Shown piece after piece: positions 12,511 through 23,541 of a DNA stretch of 64,000 nucleotides. The notes beneath the pieces are model-generated. The model did not search any database, had not been told where the DNA came from, and saw only the letters and a list, made by a program, of their open reading frames with translations. The DNA lies in NCBI RefSeq assembly GCF_019925205.1, contig NC_083560.1, positions 2,418,001 through 2,482,000 on the forward strand, given 5' to 3'. The position numbers and the translations under genes were made by a program. This stretch comes from Metopolophium dirhodum (lineage: Eukaryota; Arthropoda; Insecta; Hemiptera; Aphididae). The first letter of the stretch is position 1. The number at the start of each line of letters is the position of its first letter.

Positions 12511-12629
12511 TCCCTAATTTTTTTATGCAAATAAATAGGTAATAATGTAATATGTTATATAATATATATTATATCGAAATGTGGACATTTATAAAATAAT
12601 TATACTTACAACACACATCTCAACACTTA

Positions 12630-12756
12630 ATCTATGCAAATTACATATCAACTTCGAAATATAGGAGCACACGAAGCTGCGAGGGAAGTTTTTCCGAATG
12701 TACAACTTACTGGATGTCGATTCCATTTGAGTCAATGTCTTGCAGGCGTTATGTAA
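12630..12756 (+). pseudogene. MULE transposase fragment
   Basis: 12664-12753 encodes GAHEAAREVFPNVQLTGCRF then HLSQCLAG. This matches the block of Mutator-like (MULE) transposases around A-x-x-x-x-F-P-x-x-x-x-x-G-C-x-F-H-L-x-Q, the CxxH motif region that also appears in the MULE gene at the right edge of this window (about 63330). The upstream side is frameshifted and a TAA follows at 12754. Only about 30 residues are recognisable. Confidence 0.7.
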
Positions 12757-13130
12757 ATATTTAATAAATAACTAACTCACATATCGGTTAAATAAAATAC
12801 TTAAATAGTATAACCATAAACCATCAACTTATAGAAATAGGCGGAACCAAGGTATTCCGTCGGTATTAACTGGTTCATCTATGCATTTTCTTAGCAATTA
12901 TAAACACATGATAATTAAATAGTAATAAAAATTGAAAATATTTACATGATAGTAAAAATTTATTATGCTGCTCAAAAAAGGCAAAACATAAAACAAAAAT
13001 ACTGAGAACAAATCAAAATTATTTCGACAAACCACATAAAAGTTACATTTTAATAATATTAATCATATTTGTTTATTTACAGATACGGAATAATACTCCA
13101 ATCAGGTAACAATAATTTAATAACAACAGT
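12757..13130. other. AT-rich sequence, no feature recognised
   Basis: Nothing supportable was seen here. Confidence 0.35.
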
Positions 13131-13565
13131 AGCTACATAAAAATTAATAAAAATAGTAGAGAAAAAAAATATATACATTATACTTAGAAGCTTATAATAT
13201 AATAGTTAAATACAAAATTGATAGAATTTAATTTAATAATAAAGTACTAATTTAAAAATAAACATTTAATATAGGGTCATACTTAACAGGCCAAAATTAT
13301 CAAAAAAGTAAAGATAAATCAAGTTATTAAGAATTAATGTATCATTAATGATACTGTTAATATTGAAAAAATTAACATACTTTATGGGAAGTAGTAGGAT
13401 TTTGTAATTGACTGATAAATGTATGATCATTCAATAATAACATTAGTTACTAACTTTGGTGGTCAACTTAATCATAATGAGAGTTTATTGGCGATCATCT
13501 TTAATAATATTTTAACATAATAACTTATATAAAGAAAAGTTTAAAGGTACTTGATTCTCAGCAGC
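13131..13565 (+). repeat. Repeat C, copy 1
   Basis: About 430 bp is repeated in direct orientation at 60721-61140, starting near AAAAATATATACATTATACT and including TAGGGTCATACTTAACAGGC and GGCGATCATCTTTAATAATA. It has no coding capacity. Its class is unknown. Confidence 0.75.
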
Positions 13566-13639
13566 TATAGCTCATCCAACCCACCCCACCGTATCACATA
13601 CATTAACAATCAACTTGTGAAGTTATGAACAGATTTATA

Positions 13640-13945
13640 ACGAAAAAGGTGGGTAAGTGGATGTCACTCTGCTGTACAGTAAGCTAAAAGTGGGTCAATG
13701 TATAATGGATGGTATTAAATTTGAATTAAATGATATAATATTATTGTATACGAAATACGATTCTGAGCGGTGACGGTTTGTCAGTGTGGATATCTTAAAT
13801 TAAATTTATATTGTTAAATGTTATTAATTATTATTAATGTGGTAGCCGGTTGAATGAATATTATAAAATTACAACAAAATAATTATAAAAGTTATTCTTG
13901 GTTTTTTAATATATAATTTCATCCAAATTTGAACTTAAAAAAACT
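13640..13945 (+). repeat. Repeat A, forward 5' part
   Basis: It starts at the typical 5' end (AAAGGTGGGTAAGTGGATGT) and contains the CTGCTGTACAGTA and GATTCTGAGCG motifs shared with other copies. After about 150 bp it resembles, in reverse complement, the block at 32770-33030 (ACAACAAAATAATTA and GTTATTCTTGGTT). Confidence 0.7.
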
Positions 13946-14481
13946 ATAAAAAAAAACTATGTTTATGTATTTTTTAGATTTTAACCTAGGTACCCGTAGT
14001 AATTTTACCGCTTTGATATACTATACGCCACTATATACCACGCGGCATATATGTGGCATAATATATCGGATAACAAAAACATATACCTCTATGGTAGTAC
14101 GATGTACTGTATTTTTTACTTTTCTTCAAATTATTTTTCATGCATGAGTGTTTATAATAAACCCCATAAACAGTCAGTAAATAAAACAAAATTACCATGA
14201 AGACCGTAGACTTACCATAGGGCGTAGGTATATTTTTAGTAGTGTAGTTAGTGACTGAAGAAATTGTATTCACCTCTGGGTTACATGTTTTAGATATTTG
14301 TGATAAAGAGTGTTATCCAATTATTCATAAAGTCTATTATTTTTAAACTCTTAAAAATATTTTGTACTTTTCCTGTATCTATAATAACCAAATATGATAG
14401 AAGTAAATATTTTATCAATTTTTCTATCTATTATTTGAGTAATAACTATAAATTAAGTAGTAATTATTATATACTTTGTTT
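13946..14481. other. AT-rich sequence, no feature recognised
   Basis: Short frames here have low-complexity composition. Nothing was recognised. Confidence 0.35.
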
Positions 14482-14580
14482 AGGGCCCGTTTTACAATCA
14501 TAGTTTAAACCTTGGTTACATTTAACGCACTGATTTTACCGGCTGAATTCCGCGGTTTAACCTATTGTAATACGGGCCCT
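14482..14580. mobile_element. 99-bp mini foldback element
   Basis: AGGGCCCGTTTTACAATCAT at the left pairs with the complement of the right end, AGGGCCCGTATTACAATAGG, and the pairing continues into GTTTAAACC/GGTTTAACC. Nearly the whole element folds into one hairpin. No clear target duplication was found. Confidence 0.65.
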
Positions 14581-14669
14581 TATTCCTTAATGTATTGGCT
14601 TTATTGGCATGTCACCGGTCAATACAATAATAATGCCAGATGAGATTATCGATGAACTGAGCATACAAA

Positions 14670-15010
14670 CAATTAGAAAACTGGGTTTTTATTAAAACTA
14701 TTTTTTTTTGTTTATCGTATTTAACACGGGATTGGCGCCAGTATGAGTTTACAAAAAAACTGAAGAATATTCGTATAATTTATTTAATATGTAACTTATA
14801 TTAGTATGAAAATATCACAACATTGTTACTATTTTTGCCGAACTATGTGTAGGTACTTTTAAGGTTACTTTATTTTATATTGCAGTGGATAGCAGTGTAC
14901 TTGGTAAATAAATGTACGGGTATAAATCACCTTGATAATAAAATACCTAACCGAACCTAACCTACACATTTTTTCTCCCTATATACTCAAAATATATAAT
15001 ATACCTAGGT
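14670..15010 (+). repeat. Repeat D, copy 1
   Basis: Direct repeat of sequence at 47697-47780 plus 48255-48530, sharing AACACGGGATTGGCGC, TGTACGGGTATAAATCACCT and the TTTTCTCCCT tract. Copy 2 is interrupted by about 480 bp. No coding sequence was recognised. Confidence 0.75.
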
Positions 15011-15299
15011 AGCTTAATAAAACCAGAAATGTATTTAATGGGTACCCTTCTTCACAACGTTTTGTGTTATAATTTTATCAATTATACTATTGTGGGACCA
15101 CAAAACCACATCAAACTTGGAAATTAAGCATTAGTACAATACATTTTATTTTTTTAATACTGAAAAATTATAAAATATATATAATGTAAAACTCTTAGGT
15201 ATATCGGCGATTATATTGTTGACAAGTCAAAGAAGGGCTTTTAAAAAAAAGTTGGTGCAAATGTACACCCTGCACCCCCCTCCCCCCCAAGAAAAATGC

Positions 15300-16365
15300 C
15301 TCTGCTTGAATACAGGTGTCGGGCTTGATCAGAGCCGAACCGTATAATTCGTATTATAGTCGACTCGTAACTTCTCGTAAAACAATAAACAACGGCCATT
15401 CAATGATAATATTATTGAGCAAGCACGAACAACAAGTGTATATAGGTCGGGCAACCGGGCACTGTGTCGAACAATAATATAAACGACGAAGCGGCGTAAC
15501 ACAGCCTATGGAGGCACAACGACGGACTAATAGTATTATGATATTAATAATATTATTATGGCGGCATAACGACGCACGTCGCGTAAAAGAAAACACAGTC
15601 GCGAACACAGGCGCAAGGCAACGAGGAGCGGTAGATCGGCCAGAACCACGACACAACGACGGGCCGTAAGTCGGCCAAAGTCGTTAGATAACTAATAGGT
15701 TAGGTGTTTACGGGGCCTACGGCGGACGGGCGTTACTGGCGACAGCATACTAGACGAGTATAGGGGACGGCACGACCGGTTCATAGACGCACAGTTTGTT
15801 CGAGCTCGGACGCATTTTCAATCTTCCTGCTGACTGTTATAGGCACCCCGAGTCGAGCCTCTAATAGTATAGAATGTTCTCGAGGTGGCCTACCCCCCTC
15901 CGTGGTGTCCAGCGCGAGCTTGCATGCGGTGGCTGCTCGCTGACAGCCGTGCCGCTGTGGACCGCGTGTACGGCCGAAGCGTTTGTTGCTTAGTCGTCGT
16001 TCCGCGGGTCGGACCAGACGTTACGTTTATTAAAAACGCCGAGATACATGCACCCAAGATGGTCGAGAAAGATCATTTGGCCGTAGTATCGCTACCCTTA
16101 TTGTTGTGGCTGTTGATGCGGTTAAAAAGCTGTTGCCGTTCCAGCATCGGACCGAAGAGTTGCCGTCGCTGACGTGCCCTGCATCGTTACGGCATTGTAG
16201 TCGTCAGGTTTTTAGTTTATATACCTATTATATTATATTATTATAATATATCGTCTTGTATAACGTTATTTATTATTATTAATTCTTTAAATCTATTAAG
16301 GGCGCCCGCTTTTGGTAATACTATTATTATTTGTATATATATATATATAGTGTGTTATTTTAATA
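15300..16365. other. GC-richer block of unknown nature
   Basis: This stretch has many CpG and much higher GC than its surroundings. A 95-codon frame at 15885-16172 is not recognisable as any family. The right part includes GGGCGCCCGCTTTTGG (16299-16314), faintly like a retroviral-type primer-binding site, so the block might be an LTR of another retroelement, but no second copy was found. A CpG-rich promoter region is an alternative. Confidence 0.3.
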
Positions 16366-16369
16366 TATA

Positions 16370-18342
16370 CAGTGGGTTCCGCTTAATGTGATCACTTTGG
16401 TGCAGGTCATTTTGATTCTATTAACTGGTTGATTCTATAAAACATTTAGAACATATTTTTCATAATCCCATCTTTTAATACAATTACATTTTTATTATTT
16501 ACATACATATTTAATAATTTATAACACATACAATTATTTATTGTTACATTTTTTTTATTTAATGGTTCTATATATTTAGGTATACATTTATGCTTAAATT
16601 AAAATTAAAATTAAATAAATACATTTAAAACAAATTAAAAAAGCTATCTATTTTTGATTGTACTTGACAGTCTACCAATTTTATTTCCATATTAGCCTGA
16701 AATTACATAAAATCAAATTAAAATTAATATTCATGTTTTTTTGTTCATTTGTTTACAATATATACATTATACATACCTGTAACTTTTGAAACAACTTAAA
16801 AGTATCGTTATCGCCGTATTTTTGAACAGCTCATTTTAACTTTCCCAAAATAATTCTCGTATCTTTTTGAGTGATTTCCTCATTGGTCTCTTCATCATTA
16901 TCGTCATCATCATCAATATTAATTTCTTCTTGATTTTTTTTTTGCAAATCAGTTAATTTTATCAGATAATGCTCCAAAAGTAGGTAAATCTCGATCAATT
17001 GAAATCAAATTTTCAAAGTTTGTATCTATGAATTCAACCTCCTGTAATTCTTCTTCGTCTGATTCAATTTGTGAAAACCCAGCTTTTCGAAAACAATTTA
17101 AAATGCATTTGGAAGTGCCCTTATCCCAAGCATTAACCACCATATGTATAAATTCTAGCACAGTTATTTTACGAGCTATTTGTGACGCAGGAATTTCACA
17201 TACATCTATAGTTTCAACAATAAAATTTCACATTAGTTTTCGATAGTAAGTTTTCATTGTTTTTATAATTTCCTGGTAAAGAGGCTGAATGAGTGACGTA
17301 GTGTTTGGTGGTAAAAATGTCAAATCAATGTTTTATAAATTTTGTAAATTCGGATGAGCCGTATAGTTATCAAGAAGTAGTAAAATACGTCTTGGTTTTT
17401 TTATTTCTCTATCCCATTTTCGTAAAAATTCGGTAAAAATTAGACTAGTCATCCAAGCATTTAAATTAGCGTAATAATCGATGGGCAATGTCTTAACGCC
17501 CCGAAAACAGCGTGGATTTTTACTTTTACCAATAATGAAAGGAAGTCGTTTATCCGTACCTTTCATGTTGCACGCCAGCATAATTTTATTGTAAGTCTTT
17601 GCATTTGTTTTTTACATCCATTGACCGTATTTCCTTTAAAATCAAAATTATAATTTGGTAGAGCTCGATAATACAGACCAGTTTTTTCTACATTATATGC
17701 GTCATCAGGTGCATAATTAGACGATGCAATAAAACTCTTTACGTAATCTTCTGCAGCTTGAAAATCTGCATCTTTTTTCACATGTTTTTTTGAAAACAAT
17801 ATTGTTTCTGTTTTTCCAACGAGTCAGCCACCCGATCGTTGGACTAAATTTTTTTTACACCTAATTGTAAAGCTAAATTTATAGATTTTTCAAATAAAAT
17901 AGAATTACTGACCGGTACATTTAAATGTCTAGCTTGTTGAAAACCATCGTAACAAAGATTCTTCTACATCGGAATTTTGTCCATTTCGTTTTCGTTTTTG
18001 AGAAAGGGGTAAATTTTGTTCTTCGTGTACAACGATTTCCTTACGATTTTACACAATTACACGACGCACAAATTGAATGACATAATTCAACGTACAACGA
18101 TATAATACCATACTGATAAGTTTAAAAATAAAATGGGTTTTATAAATTATTAATCACTTTGAAATACCATAAAAACGACAGGATTGTTCATAAAAGTGAT
18201 TACATATTCCGGTACCTAGTGATTCTAATAAAAGGTAAATTTAACATTAATAACATACAATTTGGTTTGGTATTTTCATTTTTGATTCTAATAAACAGTT
18301 GATTCTATAAACCAGTGATCACATTATTAAGCGGAACCTACG
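16370..18342 (-). mobile_element. Tigger/pogo-type DNA transposon, copy 2, both ends present
   Basis: The left end CAGTGGGTTCCGCTTAAT with GTGATCAC pairs with the complement of the right end, CGTAGGTTCCGCTTAATAAT with GTGATCAC. TA dinucleotides lie just outside at 16368-16369 and 18343-18344, as expected for this superfamily. Inside the TIRs both ends also carry a 30-bp direct repeat (16411-16440 and 18281-18310; TTTGATTCTA ... GTTGATTCTATAA). The element is 1.97 kb and holds a minus-strand transposase relic. It sits in the GC-richer block that precedes the BEL remnant. Confidence 0.85.
16949..18040 (-). pseudogene. Tigger/pogo transposase, degenerate with lost catalytic residues
   Basis: On the minus strand, about 18040-17950 encodes SQKRKRNGQN and VEESLLRWF, the second HTH region of CENP-B-like transposases. 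17799-17563 gives AYNVEKTGLYYRALPNY, where the usual first catalytic Asp (N-A-D-E-T-G) is replaced by Glu. 17581-17333 gives IGKSKNPRCF, NLNAWMTS and LLLLDNYTAHP with the second Asp intact. After a stop, PPNTTSLIQPLYQEI follows, with Tyr at the position of the third Asp (usually Q-P-M-D-Q). 17161-16949 is the acidic C-terminal tail after VVNAWDKGTSKCILNCFRKA. At least one frameshift and two stops are present. The N-terminal HTH was not seen. Confidence 0.85.
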
Positions 18343-18344
18343 TA

Positions 18345-19640
18345 TTATGTATTGCTTATTGTGCATATAATATTGGTATCGCGTTCTGTACTGATATAAA
18401 ATCACTGGATCACCTTTAAGTCCTCAACACAACGCGAGTCGTTGCCGCAAACCATGATATAGAAAAGTAGCTCCCGGATTTTGTTGCCTTTTGGCTACAA
18501 CCACAAACCATATGTTAGCACTGAGTGCTAGTCAAGAGCCGCCCGTCCCACTGCACGACAATCATGACTGACGTGTTCGTGGTCGACAGGGTAGGCGAAG
18601 GACCACGAGCACCGGACACGCTCAGAGGAGTTCTCCGGCGCACCCGTACTATTTGGTTAGGACATACAGGTACCTTTCGCCACCTTGGTGAGGCCGCAAC
18701 CATCCACTTTGCTTTCCGTTTTTGGTCACGGACAACCTTCGCTGCATATAGCCCCAGCGATAGGCTGGGTGGGCGCTAAGAAGGGGCCACGGTTCCTCGG
18801 ACGGTTGTCACTCGGCAGCTTTCTTCTGCCCAAGCATACGACCTTTTTACCACATAATATACGCCTGCAAACCACCACTCCGAAACCAAACCGCCATCTA
18901 CCACGAACAGTGTCCGTCACGATCGACGTGTGAGGGCTCGAGGTTAATCTCTAAACATCGAGGGGCCCCCTCACATCCCGAAGTACCGTTCTCGTTTCCC
19001 TTTAGATAAAGCAAATCAATGGTAGCGCTACCTAATATTAGGATGCTCGGACGAAGCTTCGTTGGCAGCTTGCCTCAGTTTATAGTCCTCCCGAGATTCG
19101 GGTCATGTACCGCGGGCTCACGGTGGGCCCATCCAATCCTCCCGGAGGTCACAAGGTGGCTAAGCTCAGTGACCGATCCGCTCTTCTCGAGGTCGCGGTC
19201 AGAAACTCGCAACGCCCTAGTCCTCCAAGGTTTTGGAGCGTCTGCGCCCCAGGCGCCTGCTCTGACTGACCTGTTCCCTTTTAGTCCCCTCGTACGACAA
19301 GCAGGGAATACTGATGCGGAATTCTGCACGGACCCTGCAGCAAGGCTGTACCACTCGTCCCTGACGTATGAGCGCGTCCCGGGTCAGGGTGCACTCGAGC
19401 GTGCCCCACCGATTCTGCCGCTTTCTCCATTCGAGGCACCCCGAATGCTAGGCCATCCGTCGTGGAAGGTGGCTGCGCCCTGACCCATAAGGTCTTGATG
19501 CCTCTGTTTGTGTCCTAACGGTCAGTTCTCCTTGTAAATGCTTTTCTTGCAAAGTCGGCCAGCGTCTCGAAAGTCCTCCTAGTTTTCAAAAAAGCGCCAT
19601 TTCTTGGTGGCCATGGTTCGCCTTCATACCTGAGTATCCT
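18345..19640. other. GC-rich block, possible retroelement leader, unassigned
   Basis: This 1.3-kb stretch is much richer in GC than the window average and has overlapping open frames on both strands (for example 154 codons at 19019-19483) that match no family I know. It lies immediately before the BEL 3' fragment but does not read as BEL pol in any frame. The minus strand at 19308-19276 includes CCTGCTTGTCGTACGAGGGG followed by ACTAAAAGGGAA. From memory, such a TGTCGTAAGAGGCGAC-like motif recurs in arthropod retroelement leaders; this was not checked. The frames are probably not genes. Confidence 0.3.
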
Positions 19641-19649
19641 CTTCAGTTA

Positions 19650-20173
19650 GTATATGTCCTAATATATGTCTTATACCTAGACTGACATACCGACTCCCCT
19701 CAGAAAGCCGAGTTGAAGCCGTGCTGAACTCACGCCCCCTCACTCCAGCATCGACCGACCCTCACGACCTCGACTGTCTAACGCCCGGCCATTTTTTGAT
19801 CGGCCAGCCGCTGTTAGCGCTCCCGCCTCGTACTACTGAGTGTCCGGAACGTACGCTCACGGACCGTTGGAAGCTGTTGGATCACTGTCACCAGCACTTC
19901 TGGCGTCGTTGGTCGACGGAATATTTACATACGTTACAAGAACGAGGAAAGTGGACACGCGACCAACCGAACATTGAAGTCGGCCAGATGGTCACCATCA
20001 GAGACAGCCTAGCCCCCCCTTTGGAGTGGCGACTTGGGCGAGTACTCGAGGTGCTACCAGGTGCGGATGGTGTGGTGAGAGTTGTGCGCGTTCTGACCTC
20101 GCGCGGTATAGTCACTCGTCCTGCTGCTAAGCTCGTGTTATTACCTGGTAATGGTACAGGTCCCCTTATTTAA
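19650..20173 (+). pseudogene. BEL/Pao retrotransposon pol, C-terminal (DUF5641) fragment
   Basis: The open frame reads VEAVLNSRPLTPAS, then DCLTPGHFLIGQPLLALPPR, RWKLLDHCHQHFWRRWSTEY, LHTLQERGKW and a beta-rich tail ending VLTSRGIVTRPAAKLVLLPG. This is the DUF5641 region that closes the integrase of BEL/Pao polyproteins. The start at 19721 is not a true start (codon GTG); homologous sequence continues upstream to about 19650 (RLPSESRVEAVLN). It ends at a natural stop at 20171. Protease, RT and integrase core are absent, so only the 3' end of the element is here. The frame is uninterrupted over about 170 codons, and a 3' UTR of about 390 bp leads to the LTR at 20565. Confidence 0.9.
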
Positions 20174-20564
20174 TTATGTTTAATTGCCATACGGCCTATT
20201 ATTTTGTATTTTTCTTGCAATTATTACCTATTTCATTCTATTGAATTATTACCCTTTATTAACTATGTTATCATATCAAATTATTATTCGCCGTACCTAT
20301 TGGTTTGTGTTATTTATTTTTTTTGTATTATTTATCCGTGACCATATTGTCAATTGTTAACGTGCTCAACGTTACCAATTATTATTCATCCATTGTGTTC
20401 TTTTTCACATTTTGGTACAATTGTTATTTTTATGATATATTTAATTTGTCTTTGTTTTATTTACATTTATATTTTTGTTATTTTTCGGCCTTTAACTTTA
20501 TATACAATAGGTACAAGTATCGGCGGCGTTCAGAATTGATGTGATAACCTCCCATGGGGGAGTA
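20174..20564 (+). other. BEL 3' untranslated region
   Basis: AT-rich spacer between the pol stop and the LTR. Just before the LTR a short purine-rich stretch, CATGGGGGAG (20553-20562), is a candidate polypurine tract, followed by TA and the LTR's TG. Confidence 0.6.
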
Positions 20565-21382
20565 TGTTCGAACTTGCCGCCGTTTTCGTCGCGACAGTCA
20601 GCAACCGGTCCGCGAGACAGCGCAACGCGCAGCCCACGGACGCCGGCCTCCGGCAGAGTCGCGGCCGGCGACTTATTTTTTGTCTTTGCCCTACGCTCTA
20701 CGCGAGCAGACCGTGCGAGTTGCTGTGTGCCGTTTTTGTGCCGTTTTGTGCCGTTTTGTGCCGGCCGTTGTTTTGTGCCGTTTTGTCGATAGCCGCCTGT
20801 GGTATCCGCGCATATTGTTACGTACCTACTACCTCGTTGTGTATTGTTATTTCGCGCTCGCGCGATTATCACGTATATCGTCCACTGCCGAAATTATTAT
20901 TGCGTGTGTTCCGCGTTCGACGACGTTTTCAGTGCCGGGATTACGTACTTTGCGCCTTACGTAATCCGGTCAATTACGTAATCCGGCCGCTTGCCATCGT
21001 CCGGTGTCGCAGTCGCCGCCGCCAACAGCCGCCGCTCCACGTTCACCTGCGTGTCGTCGCATAGCCGCATCAGCTGTTGCAGCCGCAGCCGCTGCCGCCG
21101 ATACCCCGCCCCGCCGCGGCGTATGTGCCGATCGGTAATGTATATGTCTACTGTCATAATCGTCATTGTTGTTATTATTGTTTTACGTCGTGCTCGGGAA
21201 GAGACGTTTTCCCGACCGACATATACACATTTGTTGTAGCGTAATATATTATTGTCATTTATATACGACGTGCTAGTATTTATATTTAGTGGTCACCTAT
21301 CCCGTCCCAAGTTGAACACCATTTTCTCTATATTTAAGTAGCTGCCCGGCCAAATGCAAGCTAATAGCCGGCAGCCCAAACA
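20565..21382 (+). mobile_element. BEL/Pao 3' LTR
   Basis: It begins TGTTCGAACTTGCCGCCG and ends CGGCAGCCCAAACA, 818 bp. Both ends are shared with the solo LTR at 4600-5373, and the 3' end with the partial LTR at 61611. Inside, the decamer GTGCCGTTTT is repeated about five times (20727-20785). GC content is high, as in the other LTRs. No 5' LTR was found to the left, so the copy is 5'-truncated and the target duplication cannot be checked. The right flank (ATATCATTGAATTC) is repeat A sequence, so the element landed in a repeat A copy. Confidence 0.85.
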
Positions 21383-21483
21383 ATATCATTGAATTCGAAT
21401 TTAATACCATCCATTATACAGTGGCCCACTTGTAACCTACTGAACAGCAGAGCGACATCCACTTGCCCAATATTTTCAATTTA
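21383..21483 (-). repeat. Repeat A, reverse 5'-end fragment
   Basis: It matches 51838-51930: ACCATCCATTA, CCCACTTGTAACCTACTG, ACAGCAGAG and GACATCCACTT. The BEL LTR abuts it on the left. Confidence 0.75.
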
Positions 21484-21986
21484 GTGGCCCACTAATATTT
21501 TAAGTGTTATAAGACAGGTAGACTGACAGGGTGATTGAATCGAAAATATTTTATTTAAAATTATTTAAAAAAAAAAGTATTAAAAAAGTGATAGAAAGGT
21601 TTTAAAAGTATAAAAAGTTTTTCGTCTAGCTATCTATATAATCTATTTATCTATCTAAACATTGATGCATGACGGATCAAAATATAACCCACCAAATTAG
21701 AAACTGATGCATTATGGTGGTACAAAAAATTACCCACTATTTTAATAATATGTTTTATTTTTATTTTTATAAAATTAATGACGAAATAAGCTTATGCTGT
21801 GTTATGAATACATTTTCATTCCATTTGAGGTTCAATATATCTACGTGATGATAAATACTGAAAGAAATAATAATTGACCTTTGTTACTTTTTTAAATTTT
21901 CTGTCAGTAGCCTCAGTCTGTACCCTTTTCCTTTTTTCCCGGCTCTAGGGAGTGAAAGGTAGGTTGTTTCAGTTTTATTTGAATCT
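21484..21986. other. AT-rich sequence, no feature recognised
   Basis: Nothing was recognised apart from short A/T runs. Confidence 0.35.
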
Positions 21987-21994
21987 GATTTAAG

Positions 21995-23541
21995 CAGGGC
22001 TTGCAAACGTTATAATAACGTTATGATTATAACGTTATATTTGACAAATAACGATTGAAATTTGTAAACGTAATTATAACGGAAAACGATAATCAAAAAT
22101 AATTAAATACCGCAAAACAAAACATAACGATTAACAATATATATAATATATCATTAAACAAAAAATATCGCAAAACGTAATTTATAGAATATCATTACGA
22201 AAAATAACGCAAAACAAAATTATTTGAAAATTTAAAATCCATTTATTTAAAGGTATTTAAGGTATATTGGTTTCGTAGAAATATATTTTATTTCATGCTA
22301 TTTATTTTTGTCTTAGAAAAAAATCTAAGAATTGATTATATTATATTCCGTATCTGGGACATTACCTACCCGCATTTTTTTGGAGTTATTGATAACTTTT
22401 AAACTGAATTGTCAATAGCTAATACCTAGTATAATAATAATAATAATTATTATTATTATTATTAATAATGATTAATAATGCCCCGATAATTGCGCTGTAG
22501 AAGTATAGAGTATAGACTTATTTTGTATTCACTATTCACTCTGTACTTTGTCTACTCTGTAGTCTGTACTACTGCGATCCTCTTAGTATACTGTTATTAA
22601 AACATCCGTTTTATTTATATTACCTAGCTAAATATTAAAACAAAAACGCTATCATGGGTAGTATCATATATATACTTGAATACATTACTATTTACTTACA
22701 TATTGGTGTTAGTATTTATTCCATTATTTGTGTATATAGTAATAGGAATACTATAATATTATAGTCTATACTCAATATTTCTATAATTTATTAGGCAATT
22801 GTAGCAAGGTATAAATACATTTCAGGTAATGTATTTCATGTACATTTCAGGTATATGTCAAACTAATCAGTGCAAATGTGTAAAACATAAATTACTGTCT
22901 AATTTTAAATGATATTTACATAATTTGAAATGTTGTAAAAATGACTATATAATTCTAACACTTATAAAACTATAAATAAATAATAATGATTGATGATCAA
23001 ATAGGTATAAATGTATAATACATTTAAAACATTAAAACAATAATAATTAATGGTTTTATTTTTGCTATTATAGGTAATATAATGTGTAGTGATTTTATAT
23101 AATTCCTAGGTAATTTATTAAATTAAAATATTAAATAATAATTGGTATAGTATAGGTACCAACGTAATTATATAAAATACCTAGGTGTTTGGTACATAGA
23201 ATACCATTTATACCAATATTGAATATTAATAAAATAATAAATTATAATTTTCTGGTAACGATGTTGAAAAAAATTAAGTTGTAAATTATTTACTGGATTG
23301 TTGGAAAATGTTGGGTAAAATAACGTTTTTATTCTTAATAATGATAAATTCAAAACTTGGATAACGTTTTAATTCTGAATAACAATAAACGCAAAAATTG
23401 TGTAACGTTTTAATTCTGAATAACGATAAACGCAAAAATTGTGTAACGTTTTAATTCTGAATAACGATAAACGAAAAAATTGTGTAACGTTTTAATTGTA
23501 AATAACGTAAAACGGAATTTTTTTTTCAAATGCAAGCCCTG
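21995..23541. mobile_element. Non-autonomous hAT element with perfect ends and 8-bp TSD
   Basis: The element starts CAGGGCTTGCA and ends TGCAAGCCCTG, a perfect 11-bp TIR. It is flanked by GATTTAAG at 21987-21994 and 23542-23549, an exact 8-bp duplication that defines hAT-type insertion. No transposase is encoded. Both ends are packed with ATAACG/CGTTAT words (for example five or more within 22008-22105). The right end contains a 41-bp tandem repeat: TAACGTTTT-starting units at 23321, 23362, 23403, 23444 and 23485. The centre is plain AT-rich filler. It probably depended on a hAT transposase supplied elsewhere. Confidence 0.9.
23321..23520. repeat. 41-bp tandem repeat, about five units
   Basis: Unit starts at 23321, 23362, 23403, 23444 and 23485 are exactly 41 bp apart. 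Each begins TAACGTTTT, with an inner ATAAACG. The three central units are nearly identical; the outer two have diverged. It forms the right subterminal region of the hAT element. Confidence 0.9.

Noticed and set aside
19019..19483. 154-codon frame as a host gene
   Set aside because: GC-rich sequence with overlapping open frames on both strands; composition is biased and no family is recognised.
20498..21239. Six long overlapping frames up to 166 codons
   Set aside because: All lie in the BEL LTR, whose termini and repeat copies are clear; long frames result from high GC.
22425..22475. TAA/ATT palindromic tract as a regulatory hairpin
   Set aside because: It is a simple trinucleotide microsatellite that is self-complementary by composition.
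23321..23520. CRISPR-like array (regular 41-bp units)
   Set aside because: The units are continuous tandem repeats without distinct spacers and lie inside a hAT element in a eukaryotic genome.
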